The notes under the pieces were generated by a model. It was not told the DNA's origin. It did not search any database and saw nothing but the letters and a program-made list of their open reading frames with translations. A program made the translations under genes and the position numbers. Below, piece after piece: positions 48,501-56,924 of a stretch of 64,000 nt of DNA (position 1 is its first letter; each line of letters begins with the position of its first letter). The DNA comes from Fasciola hepatica (taxonomy: Eukaryota > Platyhelminthes > Trematoda > Plagiorchiida > Fasciolidae): contig CANUEZ040000028.1 of NCBI GenBank assembly GCA_948099385.1, positions 2,976,001 to 3,040,000 of the forward strand, written 5' to 3'.

Positions 48501-50480
48501 AACAAATGTTATTTCGCTATTGTGTGGCTTCGCAGAGACATTACTTATTACTTTCCTAACAATGATAAACGAATGCGTAAATGGGCTCCCTTGATAAGAA
48601 TACTGCACCTCGATTTGAATCACCACAATCTATTTTGGGAACTGATGACGAGGAAGTTTCTCAAAAAAAGCGCATACGATAATGCTCTATAGATGTCAGG
48701 ACAGTTTTTCCGAGATAAAAAACTCATTTCAGATACACTTTACTCTATGTGCAACGTTTTACAAATAGAAAATCAGCGCTTACTTAGGCAGGCCGCATAT
48801 TCGACCATAGGTAAAGAAGTGCCCGTTTTAAACGAGTACAAGTATTCAGCTGTGACAGTGGTGCTGATATCAGAACTCATCAGTGTATTTTGTCAAGTAT
48901 AAGCAACTGAGTGCTGTGAGCTTGCGATTAATAGTTTCTCAGGATAGGTGACGTAACCAATAGGGCTCGGAAGCCAATCGCTCAACAATCAAGATGAACA
49001 ATTGTTGATCAATAAGTAGTTTTATAATAACAGTAGAAGTCAAGTTCATGCTTACCGCGATATTTCACCCGAGTTTATCACGAAAAGCGATATGCGTCAG
49101 GATTTCTCTCTATCACCCTTCGTCTTACGCTTTGTAATTTTTGTAGTTCTGAAATTAGCCCTATCCTCATAGAAGAATAGACAGTAATTCACTGTCGCCA
49201 GGATCGTTACCACATCTGACCTACGGGGACTTTATATGGTTCCCCGCTCCAGCTCTCAAGGTCTGTTTGCCGGTTATCCAATTCCACTGCACTCATGCGC
49301 AAGCACGTAATAAAAAGACCAATTTTGATGTAAAATACTGCCGTACGACTGGGTTGGTCCTACACTAATTTTTATTAGAAGGAGAAGCCTTAGCTGCGGC
49401 GCACGTTTTGTTATCCGGGTAGTTAATTCTCACCAGGTGGTCGCATATAAAATGATTTGTCTTCGCGTACACAGACGGGGCGCGTCTGACTTATCTCAGT
49501 TTGAAACGCCCTGGGCTCTGGTATGACAACGGATAATCTGTCAAACAAGGGCCGAAAGTAACCTGCGGAAGTTAGATTCGTCTTTTTATGTTGATCATTC
49601 ACATGACCTTTACCAGCAGAACATACAAGGATTATTGGAGACGTTCGGTGAGGTGACTGGATAACGCGACCAGTGGTGATTTGCATTCGAGCTTTTTCTC
49701 CGTTTTCTTGACTTTCACCTATAACTTTCTTTTCTATTTGGTTACGCTTGAAGTTTCTGGTTATTTTTCACTGAGCTCGATGGTGTCGTGAGCTACCGAC
49801 AAAAATCAAAGCATACAGGTTTGCTGTTATTCGTTGAAAAAACTGAACTATGGCAGTGATCTGAAGTACAACAAAAGAAGTTCATATCTATAGATAGCCA
49901 ACGGATACCGTACTTTTTTTCGAGGTGCCTAATGCGACCGAACACTTTTACTTTTTCAAAATCATATCTGCAGACTAACGAAACTACAAAACACTTTGAA
50001 TGAAACAGAGAAAACGTGTGAGGATTTGAGAACTCAATTGCGTTTGGTTCAAGAAAATTACGACCTACTGAATGACCAGCTACGGCAAACCAAACTTCGG
50101 GAACAGCAGATTACAGGGGAAAATCGGGCGTGGGGCACCGTTGTGAGTGCATCGTTTAGTCATGTATAGAGCACTATTATTGTTAAAGACGGTATTTCCC
50201 ATTGTTTCTAATGATTGAAAACTATGAACAAGTTAGCATTACCTTATTATCCACGTTTCTTCCCCCAACTGTTCATTCACAGGTTGAAAATATGGAGAAG
50301 AAGTTGATTCTAATGAACGAAGAATTAGATTTCTATGTGACGAGGGCCAGAAACGTTAAACTATCACAGTTTGAACTCTCGCCAACGAAGGCAAGCCAGT
50401 TGGAAAACTTGAGTACCTTGGAAAAAGGTGATCAAGTGAAAGCAACTGAGGAACCTGTTCAAAATAACAAAAAGACATAA
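17299..50480 (+). CDS. Gene A: about nine-exon gene over 33 kb, helical/coiled-coil protein, unrecognised
   Basis: Exons at 19204-19584, 27200-27464, 37994-38262, 42236-42331, 43582-43928, 48356-48441, 49974-50142 and 50283-50480 (stop TAA) all sit between AG and GT sites. Their phases agree at every join: 1, 2, 1, 1, 0, 2, 0. The joins after exons 6 and 7 depend on site choices given in the exon entries. A probable first exon (17299-17394, ATG) ends in phase 0 while the second needs phase 1, so a small exon of 3n+1 nt is probably missing between them. The product of about 630 residues is largely helical up to LFAGFLQPDALLFVWDQ, followed by a hydrophobic stretch (LLSAMLAILIYLAW), an acidic Asn/Glu/Thr-rich linker and a C-terminal coiled coil. 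The helical part loosely recalls a TBC-type fold, but this is weak and no function is assigned. Introns carry most of the window's retroelements. Confidence 0.65.
17400..19200. other. Gene A intron 1 region
   Basis: AT-rich and without recognised repeats. The missing small exon required by phase should lie here. The frame at 17355-17630 overlaps the first exon in another phase and is not supported by splice sites. Confidence 0.35.
19204..19584 (+). CDS. Gene A exon 2 (381 nt)
   Basis: Acceptor AAATTTTAG, donor GTGAGA. It has 126 codons: a helical start (HVILLKKLCQLITRNLFMAV), a Pro/Gly-rich middle (GEGQPPPTTVAG) and a basic helical end (FRHQIWKIILRNKR). Ends in phase 1. Confidence 0.7.
19590..20760. 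other. Gene A intron 2, non-repeat part
   Basis: No coding or repeat signal beyond short frames. It precedes the Penelope-like element. Confidence 0.3.
20880..22470 (-). mobile_element. Penelope-like element (RT 3' part + GIY-YIG endonuclease)
   Basis: Minus-strand frame 21854-21366 holds a GIY-YIG-type nuclease domain: IYKVKCKDCDKYYVGQTGRK, then a conserved ATRMHEHK and a C-terminal RARELLEA-like block (CARELLEA). Upstream (22130-21860), translation gives SDIKFTTEKETNGELIFLEV and SVYRKPTRT, typical of the Penelope RT after its catalytic motif. A degenerate YEQ-type segment lies near 22260-22290. Stops and frameshifts interrupt the RT, and the 5' part is missing. Sequence from 21360 down to about 20880, repetitive in ACCTCT/TTGACC motifs, may be its 3' region. 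Sits in intron 2 of gene A, antisense to it. Confidence 0.8.
22490..25217 (+). mobile_element. Degenerate RTE-type LINE (endonuclease end, linker, RT, 3' tail)
   Basis: Plus-strand broken frames follow RTE order. An endonuclease piece has IVVLAGDFNAQFGKL (22560-22620), then comes a linker (LSLQLHGHRRKPETRL). RT motifs are at 23700-24160 (GGISLIPIVAKVLASI; EEKAGFHPG; TTRGVRQEGFISTFLFNFVM) and the thumb has YRFTYLGSSVTTDGR (24430). Stops and frameshifts are frequent. The element ends in a (TGA)n tract at 25190-25217, as RTE elements often end in short tandem repeats. The endonuclease N-terminus is missing at its junction with the Penelope-like element. Confidence 0.85.
25190..25217 (+). repeat. 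(TGA)n tract at RTE 3' end
   Basis: About nine TGA/GAT units immediately after the RTE 3' UTR. Confidence 0.9.
25218..27190. other. Gene A intron 2, unassigned
   Basis: Several frames of 70-105 codons (for example 26545-26862) lack splice context, motifs or repeat partners. Nothing else supported. Confidence 0.3.
27200..27464 (+). CDS. Gene A exon 3 (265 nt)
   Basis: Acceptor TATAACAG, donor GTAAAT. It begins by completing a Val codon, continues RKLYISLLRTDVEKTRSIRD and ends in phase 2 within LPR. The open frame is interrupted on both sides exactly outside the splice sites. Confidence 0.7.
27563..27599. repeat. (TA)n microsatellite
   Basis: TA dinucleotide run, interrupted once by C at 27591. 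Confidence 0.95.
27600..29690. other. Gene A intron 3, unassigned left part
   Basis: AT-rich DNA without supported exons or repeats. It ends where the antisense RTE copies begin. Confidence 0.3.
29695..32350 (-). mobile_element. RTE-type LINE copy with linker deleted (endonuclease joined to RT)
   Basis: Read on minus, 32230-31557 is the endonuclease (QQASLARSPDTFKIDVIGVC; SETRIQ; VVVIARDFNTQVGRLGDSER). At about 31440 it passes directly into the start of RT. RT motifs follow: YKAAGPDGLPS-like near 31350, SGVHQNCPFSSFPFNFVI near 30800, and a thumb region with YGMRFAPAKCKMLLQD near 30600. The 3' end, shared with 15861 and 57360, reaches about 29695 with CTGAAA-type repeats. The linker present in the neighbouring copy is missing. 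Frameshifts throughout. Confidence 0.85.
32351..33130 (-). mobile_element. RTE-type LINE fragment: linker plus RT start only
   Basis: Minus frame 33073-32480 is the RTE linker (WISSTSVAMLDALRSVP; LRNDREQWWIAKCKEMEKAA; ARNLFRLIRGTG) running into the first RT block (YKTAGPDGLSSSFSRLE). After a short gap comes LLYKKGDRSFCENHRGIN. It stops at about 32350, where the 5' part of the next copy starts. The roughly 240 bp at 32360-32600 are repeated at 31160-31400 in the neighbouring copy. Confidence 0.85.
33131..33689. other. Gene A intron 3, spacer between RTE and CR1 copies
   Basis: No supported feature. Confidence 0.3.
33690..35330 (+). mobile_element. Degenerate CR1-type LINE (RT domain to C-terminus)
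   Basis: Plus-strand broken frames give SPGLEGIHQLVPQEL (33860), CKLPSEWKKA-like and FKGDKKAEAANYLPV-like (33965-34050). Then ICVDFSKALDKINHRYLLIK (34240), GVPQGSVLGLFLFPAFINEL (34415) and SLIYFEDLKIWR (34500), where the catalytic YADD is altered to YFED. The C-terminal WNSLPADVAEE is at 35210. The altered active site and the many stops show a dead copy. The endonuclease is missing. It lies in intron 3 of gene A in sense orientation. Confidence 0.85.
35331..36160. other. Gene A intron 3, unassigned
   Basis: Possible CR1 3' UTR in the first 250 bases (a CCACCACCCCTCCCT stretch near 35490). Otherwise nothing was seen. Confidence 0.3.
36163..36414 (+). pseudogene. Orphan exon-like frame
   Basis: After a good acceptor (ATTTTCATTCAG) there is an 83-codon open frame ending in TAG, with natural-looking composition (LPAETPSPMDSERLYFQEPV; GEIQEHRFTFDSVYQPFSDG). 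The RFTFDSVYQP piece recalls the start of a kinesin motor core but nothing else supports that. It is out of phase with gene A exons 3 and 4, so it is not part of that mRNA as modelled. It may be a retained exon of another gene, a pseudogene or an alternative terminal exon. Confidence 0.35.
36415..37990. other. Gene A intron 3, right part
   Basis: A hydrophobic frame at 36654-36857 (VGVLISTGILCALVGGTSAL) follows the orphan exon and may belong to the same relic. A run of eleven G is at 37761-37771. Nothing else supported. Confidence 0.3.
37994..38262 (+). CDS. Gene A exon 4 (269 nt)
   Basis: Acceptor TTTTCGCAG, donor GTACGT. The first base completes an Arg codon from exon 3. It encodes helical segments (LEEVLTLVELLFTLMSQLP; KFGVCVLQQLRRLDEQVASK) and ends in phase 1. 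Confidence 0.75.
38270..40900. other. Gene A intron 4, unassigned
   Basis: Frames at 39110-39598 and 39967-40341 lack splice partners and recognisable motifs. GC-richer stretches at 39590-39900 and 40140-40380 may be old repeats but have no partner in the window. Confidence 0.3.
40905..40970 (-). repeat. tRNA-like (pol III) sequence, possible SINE
   Basis: On minus, GGGGTTCGAGTCCCC (40928-40914) is a perfect T arm with B box. It is preceded by a degenerate D-arm-like stretch near 40965. No complete acceptor stem was seen. Confidence 0.45.
42236..42331 (+). CDS. Gene A exon 5 (96 nt)
   Basis: Acceptor TTATCTTTTAG, strong donor GTAAGT. Phase 1 to 1. It encodes MDRPLDPELQDDTCGILVYE and then a hydrophobic helix to LFA. 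Confidence 0.75.
42490..42660 (+). repeat. tRNA-derived SINE-like sequence
   Basis: TGGCGCAGTTG at 42503-42513 matches the pol III A box and AGATTCAAACC at 42543-42553 the B box, 30 nt apart. A non-tRNA tail continues downstream. It lies in intron 5 of gene A. Confidence 0.55.
42661..43580. other. Gene A intron 5, unassigned
   Basis: No exon or repeat supported. Confidence 0.3.
43582..43928 (+). CDS. Gene A exon 6 (347 nt)
   Basis: Acceptor CATCTGCATCAG. It encodes FLQPDALLFVWDQ, a 20-residue hydrophobic stretch and a low-complexity acidic linker with many Thr/Asn/Glu. The donor is taken as GTACGT after 43928 (phase 0). The frame would otherwise run on to a stop at 44033, giving a possible short isoform. 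Confidence 0.65.
44340..45000. repeat. Dispersed repeat X, copy 2
   Basis: Collinear with 14525-15290 in the same orientation. It shares GGAGGAAAATACAA, AATGCTGCTT, AGTTTACCAAGGC and GAAGCAACCGACCGGTTTTG. It lacks the 34-nt-arm palindrome of copy 1. Divergence is substantial, so the copies are old. Confidence 0.7.
45001..45590. other. Gene A intron 6, spacer
   Basis: Unassigned DNA between repeat X and the tRNA-like repeat. Confidence 0.3.
45591..45867 (+). repeat. tRNA-like dispersed repeat, copy 1
   Basis: The tRNA-like core 45759-45842 has a perfect 7-bp acceptor stem (GGCCTCG/CGAGGCC), A box TAGCTCAGCTGG, and a perfect T arm GCGGG-TTCGAAT-CCCGC with B box. The anticodon region does not fold into a normal seven-base loop (stem CTCGT/GCGAG leaves nine bases), so a functional tRNA is doubtful. 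About 165 bp upstream and 20 bp downstream (CACATTTGGATCACCTC) are shared with 54975-55210, so the unit is a mobile or dispersed repeat with the tRNA part near its 3' end. The minus-strand frame here is a repeat artefact. Confidence 0.75.
46611..46690 (+). repeat. B-box-containing tRNA-like remnant
   Basis: GGTTCGAATCC at 46671-46681 followed by TGAGGCCA. The upstream half does not form a D arm. Probably another tRNA-derived remnant. Confidence 0.35.
46840..47815 (+). mobile_element. RTE-type LINE 3' fragment
   Basis: Plus frames follow the end of an RTE ORF: a degenerate YADD region (VGDVVLLSEYPAELQAF-like, 46845), DQIEEFCYLGSCIVFGGRIS (47020), HDIRLSIKGRVYATA (47150) and LRWLGLVLPMSPDRISRRAM-like (47390). 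Then comes a GGQSKT and GWVQGT region near 47490-47580. The 3' UTR ends near 47815 in a sequence also found at 10752-10795. Sense orientation in intron 6 of gene A. Confidence 0.8.
48356..48441 (+). CDS. Gene A exon 7 (86 nt, acceptor uncertain)
   Basis: Encodes WFSMIDEPMKSVFESRQNQR and onward; donor GTAAAC, phase 2. The acceptor used here is GGAAACAG. A better pyrimidine-preceded acceptor (TTGTTCCTAG, exon from 48342) gives the same frame but needs a phase-1 upstream exon. Confidence 0.5.
48477..48905 (+). other. Open frames inside gene A intron 7
   Basis: Two consecutive frames, 48477-48692 and 48693-48902. The second (SGQFFRDKKLISDTLYSMCN, then LQIENQRLLRQAAYSTIG) precedes a possible donor GTAAAG at about 48812. 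It would be phase 1 and does not fit exon 8 unless a later acceptor in exon 8 is used, so it may be an alternative exon. Confidence 0.3.
48906..49960. other. Gene A intron 7, unassigned
   Basis: No further coding or repeat evidence. Confidence 0.3.
49974..50142 (+). CDS. Gene A exon 8 (169 nt), coiled coil
   Basis: Acceptor ATATCTGCAG, donor GTGAGT, phase 2 to 0. Heptad-like sequence rich in Leu, Gln, Glu (LTKLQNTLNETEKTCEDLR; NYDLLNDQLRQTKLREQQ). The first base completes a Lys codon carried over from exon 7. Confidence 0.7.
50283..50480 (+). CDS. Gene A last coding exon (198 nt)
   Basis: Acceptor TCATTCACAG, stop TAA at 50478-50480. It continues the coiled coil (VENMEKKLILMNEELDFYV) and ends in a hydrophilic tail with many Lys, Glu, Asn. 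No canonical AATAAA was seen in the next 200 bases. Confidence 0.7.
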   Translation, partial: VENMEKKLILMNEELDFYVTRARNVKLSQFELSPTKASQLENLSTLEKGDQVKATEEPVQNNKKT

Positions 50481-53170
50481 TCGAATGATATTTTACGTTA
50501 AAAGAATGATATCTCGGTAGAAGTCATATGGATCGATGGTTGAGGGTCCTCAAACAACTTATTCTCCTGCATCTTACAATTTGTTCGTTTATCAACTTGA
50601 ATATAACTTGAAAGAGAATGGTACATTTTTTGGCGGTACATTACCAACAAATCAAACTACTTGAGTCGGTCTTGAAATCATACAACCGACGTTCCTCATC
50701 ACATACTTTGTAACATAATTCAACAGGAAGTTTAACGAATAAGTCTGCGATAGAATATGCTGGTGGACTTTACGAATAGCAAGAGCCTGAACAAATTTCG
50801 CCGGCCTGAAACACCGCCACATCCGGCTCTCTCTTAAGGGACCGTTGTACAACGCCACGTAGTGTTTTGCTCTACCTTGGCGAGACCCGGGCACTCCGCG
50901 CTGAGGATGCTCGGTGGCCTTCCGTATTTGACGACCGAAGTCTGTGAAGCATATCCCTCATCTGGTGGGAACACCGAGTGAGTAATGACGGGTGCACCGT
51001 CTTCTATTATGCAGAGATAACTGACATCTACACCACCTCCGGTGGTCCGGAGGTGTATCGCGTATACCTTCACATCGTCTACCTTTCCGTGTTCTATTCG
51101 CAAGTGCTAGACAACGCTGAAACAGGTGATGCAGCGGTCAGTCTGAATTGGTGTAACGGTAGGTGCTTCTTGCATTCCGGATTGGGGCCCGAGAGATGAG
51201 GATTGTTGTGGGTTAGAGATGTTAAGGGACAGGCTCAGAACAGAAGTTAGTGGCGCGAAAGCGGTACAGCCTGTCTGTTGAATTCTCGTGTTCCATAATC
51301 ACAACATATCACTCAGACAAACAAAACTACAAGGAAAAGTGTACTGTGAGAAAACAGAAATGTCACAACGTATTCACTAATCAATAGTGTTTCTATATTC
51401 TGTTATACCCCCGTCCCAATTTGTACTCGTTGTTGTTGTGTTGGCTCCAAGCGTGAATTCAAGACGGTGTAGTTTATATATGTACATTTATGTATAAATG
51501 TATTATACGTATATATGTTCACTCAGAATTGGGATGTGGAGAATAAAGGGCAGATAAGTAAGAAACGTTTCCCGAGGGACCGCTATCATGTGAGACCTGA
51601 TTTTCGACCTCATCGTATCTTGTCTTCGCTGGTGCTTTATTATCGATCTTTTTTAGGATCCGGTTTTTAGCTTCATTCATCCAGGGGAGCAAGTGGAACA
51701 TGTACCAGGTAGCATCCTTTGGGCTATGGGGTTGCCCAGCTTAGACGAGCGACAGTAGCCCAAAGAAGTGCGATCACTTCTTCCGTTGTCGAGAGAAACC
51801 CCAGGTACATCTATCTCAAGCAGGATTCTTGATCATTAAACAGCTTCTCTCGGCTTTTATATCCTGAGATGTCCTCTCAAGGAGTATAGTGGATGGAACA
51901 AGATGGTGCCCATCAACTGGTTCAAAGACTGGACTTCGTCTGTTCTTTACCCACCAACATGTCAAGCATGATTGCGCCTCCGGCTTGAGAAAGCCAACCT
52001 ACAAGGCATTTTGTGCCCCAAAGGCACGCAAGCCAAAATACGATAACAAGGTGCTGTTCTGTAGTGGCGAGCGAAATCGTTTGTAAAATGAAGAATAATA
52101 GCAGTCGTCGATAGTATATTCGGAGAGATTTGGATACCAGTATTGGTAGGACGAAGAAATTTGTTAGTATTTCTTCTTGAGGTAAAGCGACTTGCACGAT
52201 CCCCCAGAGATCCAGAGGAATGCGGGCATTGCATATGAAACGGAGTAAAGAAGATTTAGCAGATAATGCTGTTTTCAATGCGGAAGCCTGAAAGCGTACA
52301 ATGAGTTCACGGCAAATCAAACGTCATCCAGTTCGATACTGTCCGCGTGGGGCTGTGGAGTATTAGGCTGCGGGTATTCTGTTAGTCTTCAAGTTATTTC
52401 AACTCGTTCATATCATAGTAGGCACGATTTCTGCTATTACCGCACTGATGAGATTTAGTGTTTCGCTCAATCTTATTAGTAAACTGAAATCCATAAAACG
52501 TATCAGATTTTTAGACCGCGATCGAAATTCAAACACAATCATTCTCATTGTAAATCGGATGTGAACAACCTTGATGCATATGAGTAGATTGAGTAGGAAG
52601 CGAAGGGAGAAAATCTGGTGGCCAATAAATACTTAAACGTTTACCAGGCAGAGCATAAGCCTCCGCCATGCACATCAACGTCTAATCGGCTTCGAATGTC
52701 ATAAACAAATAATTTTTTATTTCATATATTCTCCTATAACCACGGGGCCCTGCTGTGCTATCAGAGAACCAGAAACCATTACCCTGGGACTCACAATGGA
52801 GAACCGCATCAGGCCCATAAAGTGAAATGGGGCGAAGATACGGGGAAATATGGAGTACTATCGGTCACCAAAGTTTACCTGTGATGGTGGAGTTCAAACT
52901 TCATATGGCGAGCCGGACTATCGCTGATCTAAGGCGATCCAGTCCAGCTATGGAGTATTTTGAAAGAACTCGCTACAGCACAGAATCAGACCTTATTTAA
53001 TTAACCCAAAGCTTAAGAAGCAGTAAGTGTCCATAATGGTCATCCGAAAATGAACAGACGTTACCACGAATAATTACCGATTTGGATAAAAAGCTTTTTG
53101 GTTCGCTAAAGCCAAACATTATTCAAAGTCAAATGCCAGTACTGTTTATCTAATTATACTGTTGAACAAA
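50481..53170. other. Intergenic region downstream of gene A
   Basis: It presumably contains the gene A 3' UTR. GC-richer blocks at 50790-51200 and 51690-52320 hold overlapping frames on both strands without motifs. A short perfect palindrome (CACCTCCGG...CCGGAGGTG) is at 51035-51056. No gene was recognised. Confidence 0.35.
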
Positions 53171-53176
53171 CGAATG

Positions 53177-53178
<2 letters not shown>

Positions 53179-53269
<91 letters not shown>
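53179..53269. repeat. (TA)n microsatellite, 91 bp
   Basis: Uninterrupted TA dinucleotide run. Its length is likely polymorphic and prone to assembly error. Confidence 0.97.
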
Positions 53270-53271
<2 letters not shown>

Positions 53272-53339
53272 AGAGATTATTGTCAATGCCGACATTTAGG
53301 CAAGCCCACCTACATGTGGTGCATGCAGTAGAAAATGCA

Positions 53340-53870
53340 TAAAACTTAACAGATCTTTGTGGGGCCCGCCAATTACCCGAACGACTTATGGATCACCTAA
53401 ATAAAAGTTCCACCAAAGCGAAGCTTTTTAATGTAGACAGGGGCTTTCCGTGTCTAGCAACGCGTTTTTGTCAACCTCGGCAGTTTTTGATTGGGCCCAG
53501 TCCCTGTAGTTTCACAACTTGCTTCGGAATAATATCAAAAGCACTCAGTAGTTCCGTCCGACTCACAGGCAGGAATGTCCTTCAGATTGATCTGGCATTC
53601 GTCAAACCGCATTACCACTTCCGCCTCATCGACTACACTGAGCGCTCATCGTTCCTGCGCCGCAATGTGGTGTACGGACGCAGCCTCGTACGCAGACCCG
53701 GTCTTTTCCAGACCGGGGTCAAGAGCGGTGGTAGATGTCTTTGACGGAACTGTGTGATCTCTCTGTGATCGAAGTCCCAACCGACTAGCGGGTCAGGCTC
53801 ACCGGCCTCGCAGTTGGCTGTCACTTCCCGAGTTGGTGAAGTACACAAAGAAGATGGAGGGAAATTGCAG
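53340..53870. other. GC-richer block with overlapping open frames, unassigned
   Basis: Open on plus (53388-53744) and minus (53848-53633). Minus reads REVTANCEAGEPDPLVGWDF. Composition differs from the AT-rich flanks, which suggests a repeat fragment, but no family could be named. Confidence 0.3.
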
Positions 53871-54960
53871 TCGCCAAAGTCGTTTGAGGGTGAAAATCAA
53901 GCAGGAGTTACAGTGCACCGAAGCCAACACGAATGTAAATATATAATAACATGAAACTGTCCCTTAAAGTGATTTTTGTGATTGCGTGTCTAATTATGGA
54001 AGGCCTCACCACGAATTTGACGCCTTGGCTGTCATAAAGTTTCAAAGTAATATCTGTCCGAGAAGTTTGTAGTCGACTGTTGGCTAACACGAAAAGAAAA
54101 ACGTTCTCAAGTGTAGTTCAACTCGGACGAGGCTCGACTAGCTGCACTTATTCATTGGCTCATCAAACGAATAAAAACGAAGCATGGTTTATTGGTTCGG
54201 TTAGGAAAGTTTGGGAGTTCTAAAATATTCGACCTGCCGGTTTATGTGCTACTTTGCAAAGCTGGTTTTTCTTTTTAAGATTATTTCGGGAAAGCATGTT
54301 TTGACTGCCAGTTTATGATGTCCGGAAATTTCCAATCTTGGAATAAGAGGGTGAGAGAAGATCAGTAAATATGTTCATTGAATAACGAACGCTTCTGTGT
54401 GCTAAATTCTGTGAGATATATCTTCCTATTGAGACCTTACGTAGTTCTCCAATCCAAGTCTCAGCGTCTGGTTGTCGACTATCTCCAGTAATGCAGTGGG
54501 CCTTTATGGCTATGGAGAATGTCCATTCTTCCATTGTACTCGTGCACAATCCCGTAGTAAAAACAGTGCAACGATAATCAGTAAAATATGCTCTCTGAAA
54601 GAAACGCTAAACCTATTGCTTATGGTGATCTGCTTAGTCGAAACATCGATGATTTTTGGCTTGGGGATACCAGTTGGGTAGGTGAGGGCAGTTACCTCGA
54701 TCTGCACAAATGGAGCAATCGTCCACATGTAGCTTTTCAGTGATTGGATGGATGGGGTATGGACTATCAACGCAAGTCTTGGCTCATCTTGGCCTATGAA
54801 AAGGCTATTATTACCAGACAAGTAGTATGAAGGTTTGTGTTCTCAATGCCTCAGTTCTGAGAATAGTTCATAGCCTATGCATAGATCCCACCCACGTTGT
54901 ACTACTAGCTGAGTTACGTGAACACACCAAACAGCCCAATACTTCTTAATCAAAAATGCC
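53871..54960. other. Unassigned intergenic DNA
   Basis: Short frames only. Confidence 0.3.
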
Positions 54961-54974
54961 CCAGTATTCAACCT

Positions 54975-55210
54975 ATAAACTCCGGTTAACTCAGAGAAAT
55001 CCTGATGTAGGCAGTCAATTCACAAGCTGACTGGCGGATTCCATGCTTTAATGTGATTCGGTCGGGTAAACAGTATGGCCATTCGCGAAATGTCTAAAGT
55101 CGTTTGCGTGGCCTCGTAGCTCAGCTGGAGTGACGCCCGCGGATATAAAGCGTCAGCGATGACCGCGGTTGGGTTTGTAGTCCACTGGGGCTGACACTTG
55201 GATCAACTCA
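54975..55210 (+). repeat. tRNA-like dispersed repeat, copy 2 (degenerate)
   Basis: Shares with 45591-45867 the upstream part (GAAATCCTG, GTAGGCAGTCAA, CACAAGCT), then GCGTGGCCTCGTAGCTCAGC at 55106 and CACTTGGATCA after the tRNA part. The A box is intact but the B box and acceptor stem are decayed (GGTTTGTAGTCC; GGGGCTGA). Confidence 0.7.
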
Positions 55211-56890
55211 TAATTGCCGTGGTTAACTTTTATCTTGATGACTTGGCTTGAGCTTGGCCGTAAACTGCTGTTCAATCACTAAGTGGAAGTCATGATACCG
55301 TTTTATCGATATCCGAGGCATTAATATTACAATTCGAACATGGGAAATAGTTATTATTTCGGAAGAACCCAAATGTTTATTGAGACACGAGCTAGTAAAT
55401 GGACTCCGAAATGACTATGAAGCGATAAGCCCCCGAGACTGGGCCGAGGTACACGAACGGCAAAGAGACTCGAATTTCGAATGTCTGACGACAAACACTT
55501 CTGGATTGTTCGTGTTAATAAGATTTTAGTTCGTCTCTGACTTGCGCAATTAACAATAATTGGCATTATCATGCAAATAAAATCACAATAGAGTGTGTGC
55601 GAAGAGAATCGAGAATATCAATTCATAGCTGTCGTCAAATGTCTGGTGGGGAGCTCGTTTTCCACCGTTCAGTAAAACATCCAAAGCAGTTGTTGCTGAG
55701 GGGAAATATGAAACTTTCTTTTTCCGAGATGAACTTGAACAGAGAACACAGAATCGCAAAGTTTCACGATCTGTTTCAGGAATCATTTCGCTGCTGCTTC
55801 CTCGGTTTTCCGTTTCAGTGTGGTACGGATACTAATAACCCAGGTGATCTATGAATTCGAATGCATATGTGGAGGAACGCAGATCGGAAGTACGAAGAGA
55901 TAGTTCCGTAACAGCTTGTGTTCCAGGTTGCGTCTTAAAAACGGTCAACGCAGGACTCTCTGTGAGCCGTAAGTCGTACGACACCTGCATCGTCCATAGC
56001 AAGACCCGTTACCAAAAAACCACAACACCCGCCGCGACAAATCATTTCGGATACTCTACATCAACATGTGTTTTTCGACCGTTCACGTTCACGGAAGCGA
56101 TCGGGCTCAACAGATGGAAACCATTCCCAAGCCAACAAAAACATATCTATGTCAGTATGACTCTGCCTTGTTGATCGAACCTGAACTCGACAAATGTAAG
56201 ATCATATATACTCACCAGTTAGTATCTGTATTTGCGTAACTCTTGCAAGCTCACTTGTTTGGTCAAGAACAACACGTTCGACTCCCACAGGATATGTGGA
56301 GTAGAAAAGAAATTATGCACCAAGACTAATACGCAACTAAATTACGTCTCTCTCTCTCTCTGTCGTTCTTTGTCCATATGCGAATCAAGTGCGATACGGG
56401 GAGTAATTAGATATGTTATTGCGAGAAGGGACACATTGGAAATTAAACCTTGTTTTCGAGTGGTAGTAGTAGGAAAACAAATCTGTGTGCAACTGGCACG
56501 TTAGGCACTATTTGAGATGCAGCTAAATCATATAATTTCGAAACATCGGAATTTTTTCGAGGAAGTAATTATATCAATGATTCTGGAGAATTCATAAGTA
56601 TTCCCCACAACGGTCAGGAATATTTTGCTTATAGACGAAACAATTATGAAGACGTTTGCCGAACGCAGATTTGGATGCTAAATCAAGTATATTTTACGAA
56701 ACATCTATTTTCCAACAAAATGTACAAGTGCGACACAATCAATATTCATGAAATGTGATGTTGTACCAACGAAATCTGAACCAACCAGGTTCGCAGAAAA
56801 CCATCCCAATCCCATTGGTCTATAGTCAGGCAAAACTAGCTAAATGATGGACAAGTTTAATGAATAAATCAAACTAAGCCATCACTGAGC
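55211..56890. other. Intergenic region upstream of the peroxiredoxin gene
   Basis: Short frames on both strands, none supported. A (TC)n run lies near 56348-56362. The peroxiredoxin promoter or an upstream 5' UTR exon would lie here. Confidence 0.3.
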
Positions 56891-56900
56891 TTATTTTCAG
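56891..56900 (+). promoter_or_regulatory. Splice acceptor in the peroxiredoxin 5' UTR (cis or spliced-leader)
   Basis: TTATTTTCAG ends 24 nt before the start codon. Flatworms add a spliced leader to some mRNAs at such sites, so this is either a trans-splice site or the end of a 5' UTR intron. The sequence cannot tell which. Confidence 0.45.
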
Positions 56901-56924
56901 TCCTTGCCGAGCATCTCATTCGTA

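Noticed and set aside
48477..48902. Separate two-ORF gene
   Set aside because: No start context or splice partners that fit; at most alternative exon material within gene A intron 7.
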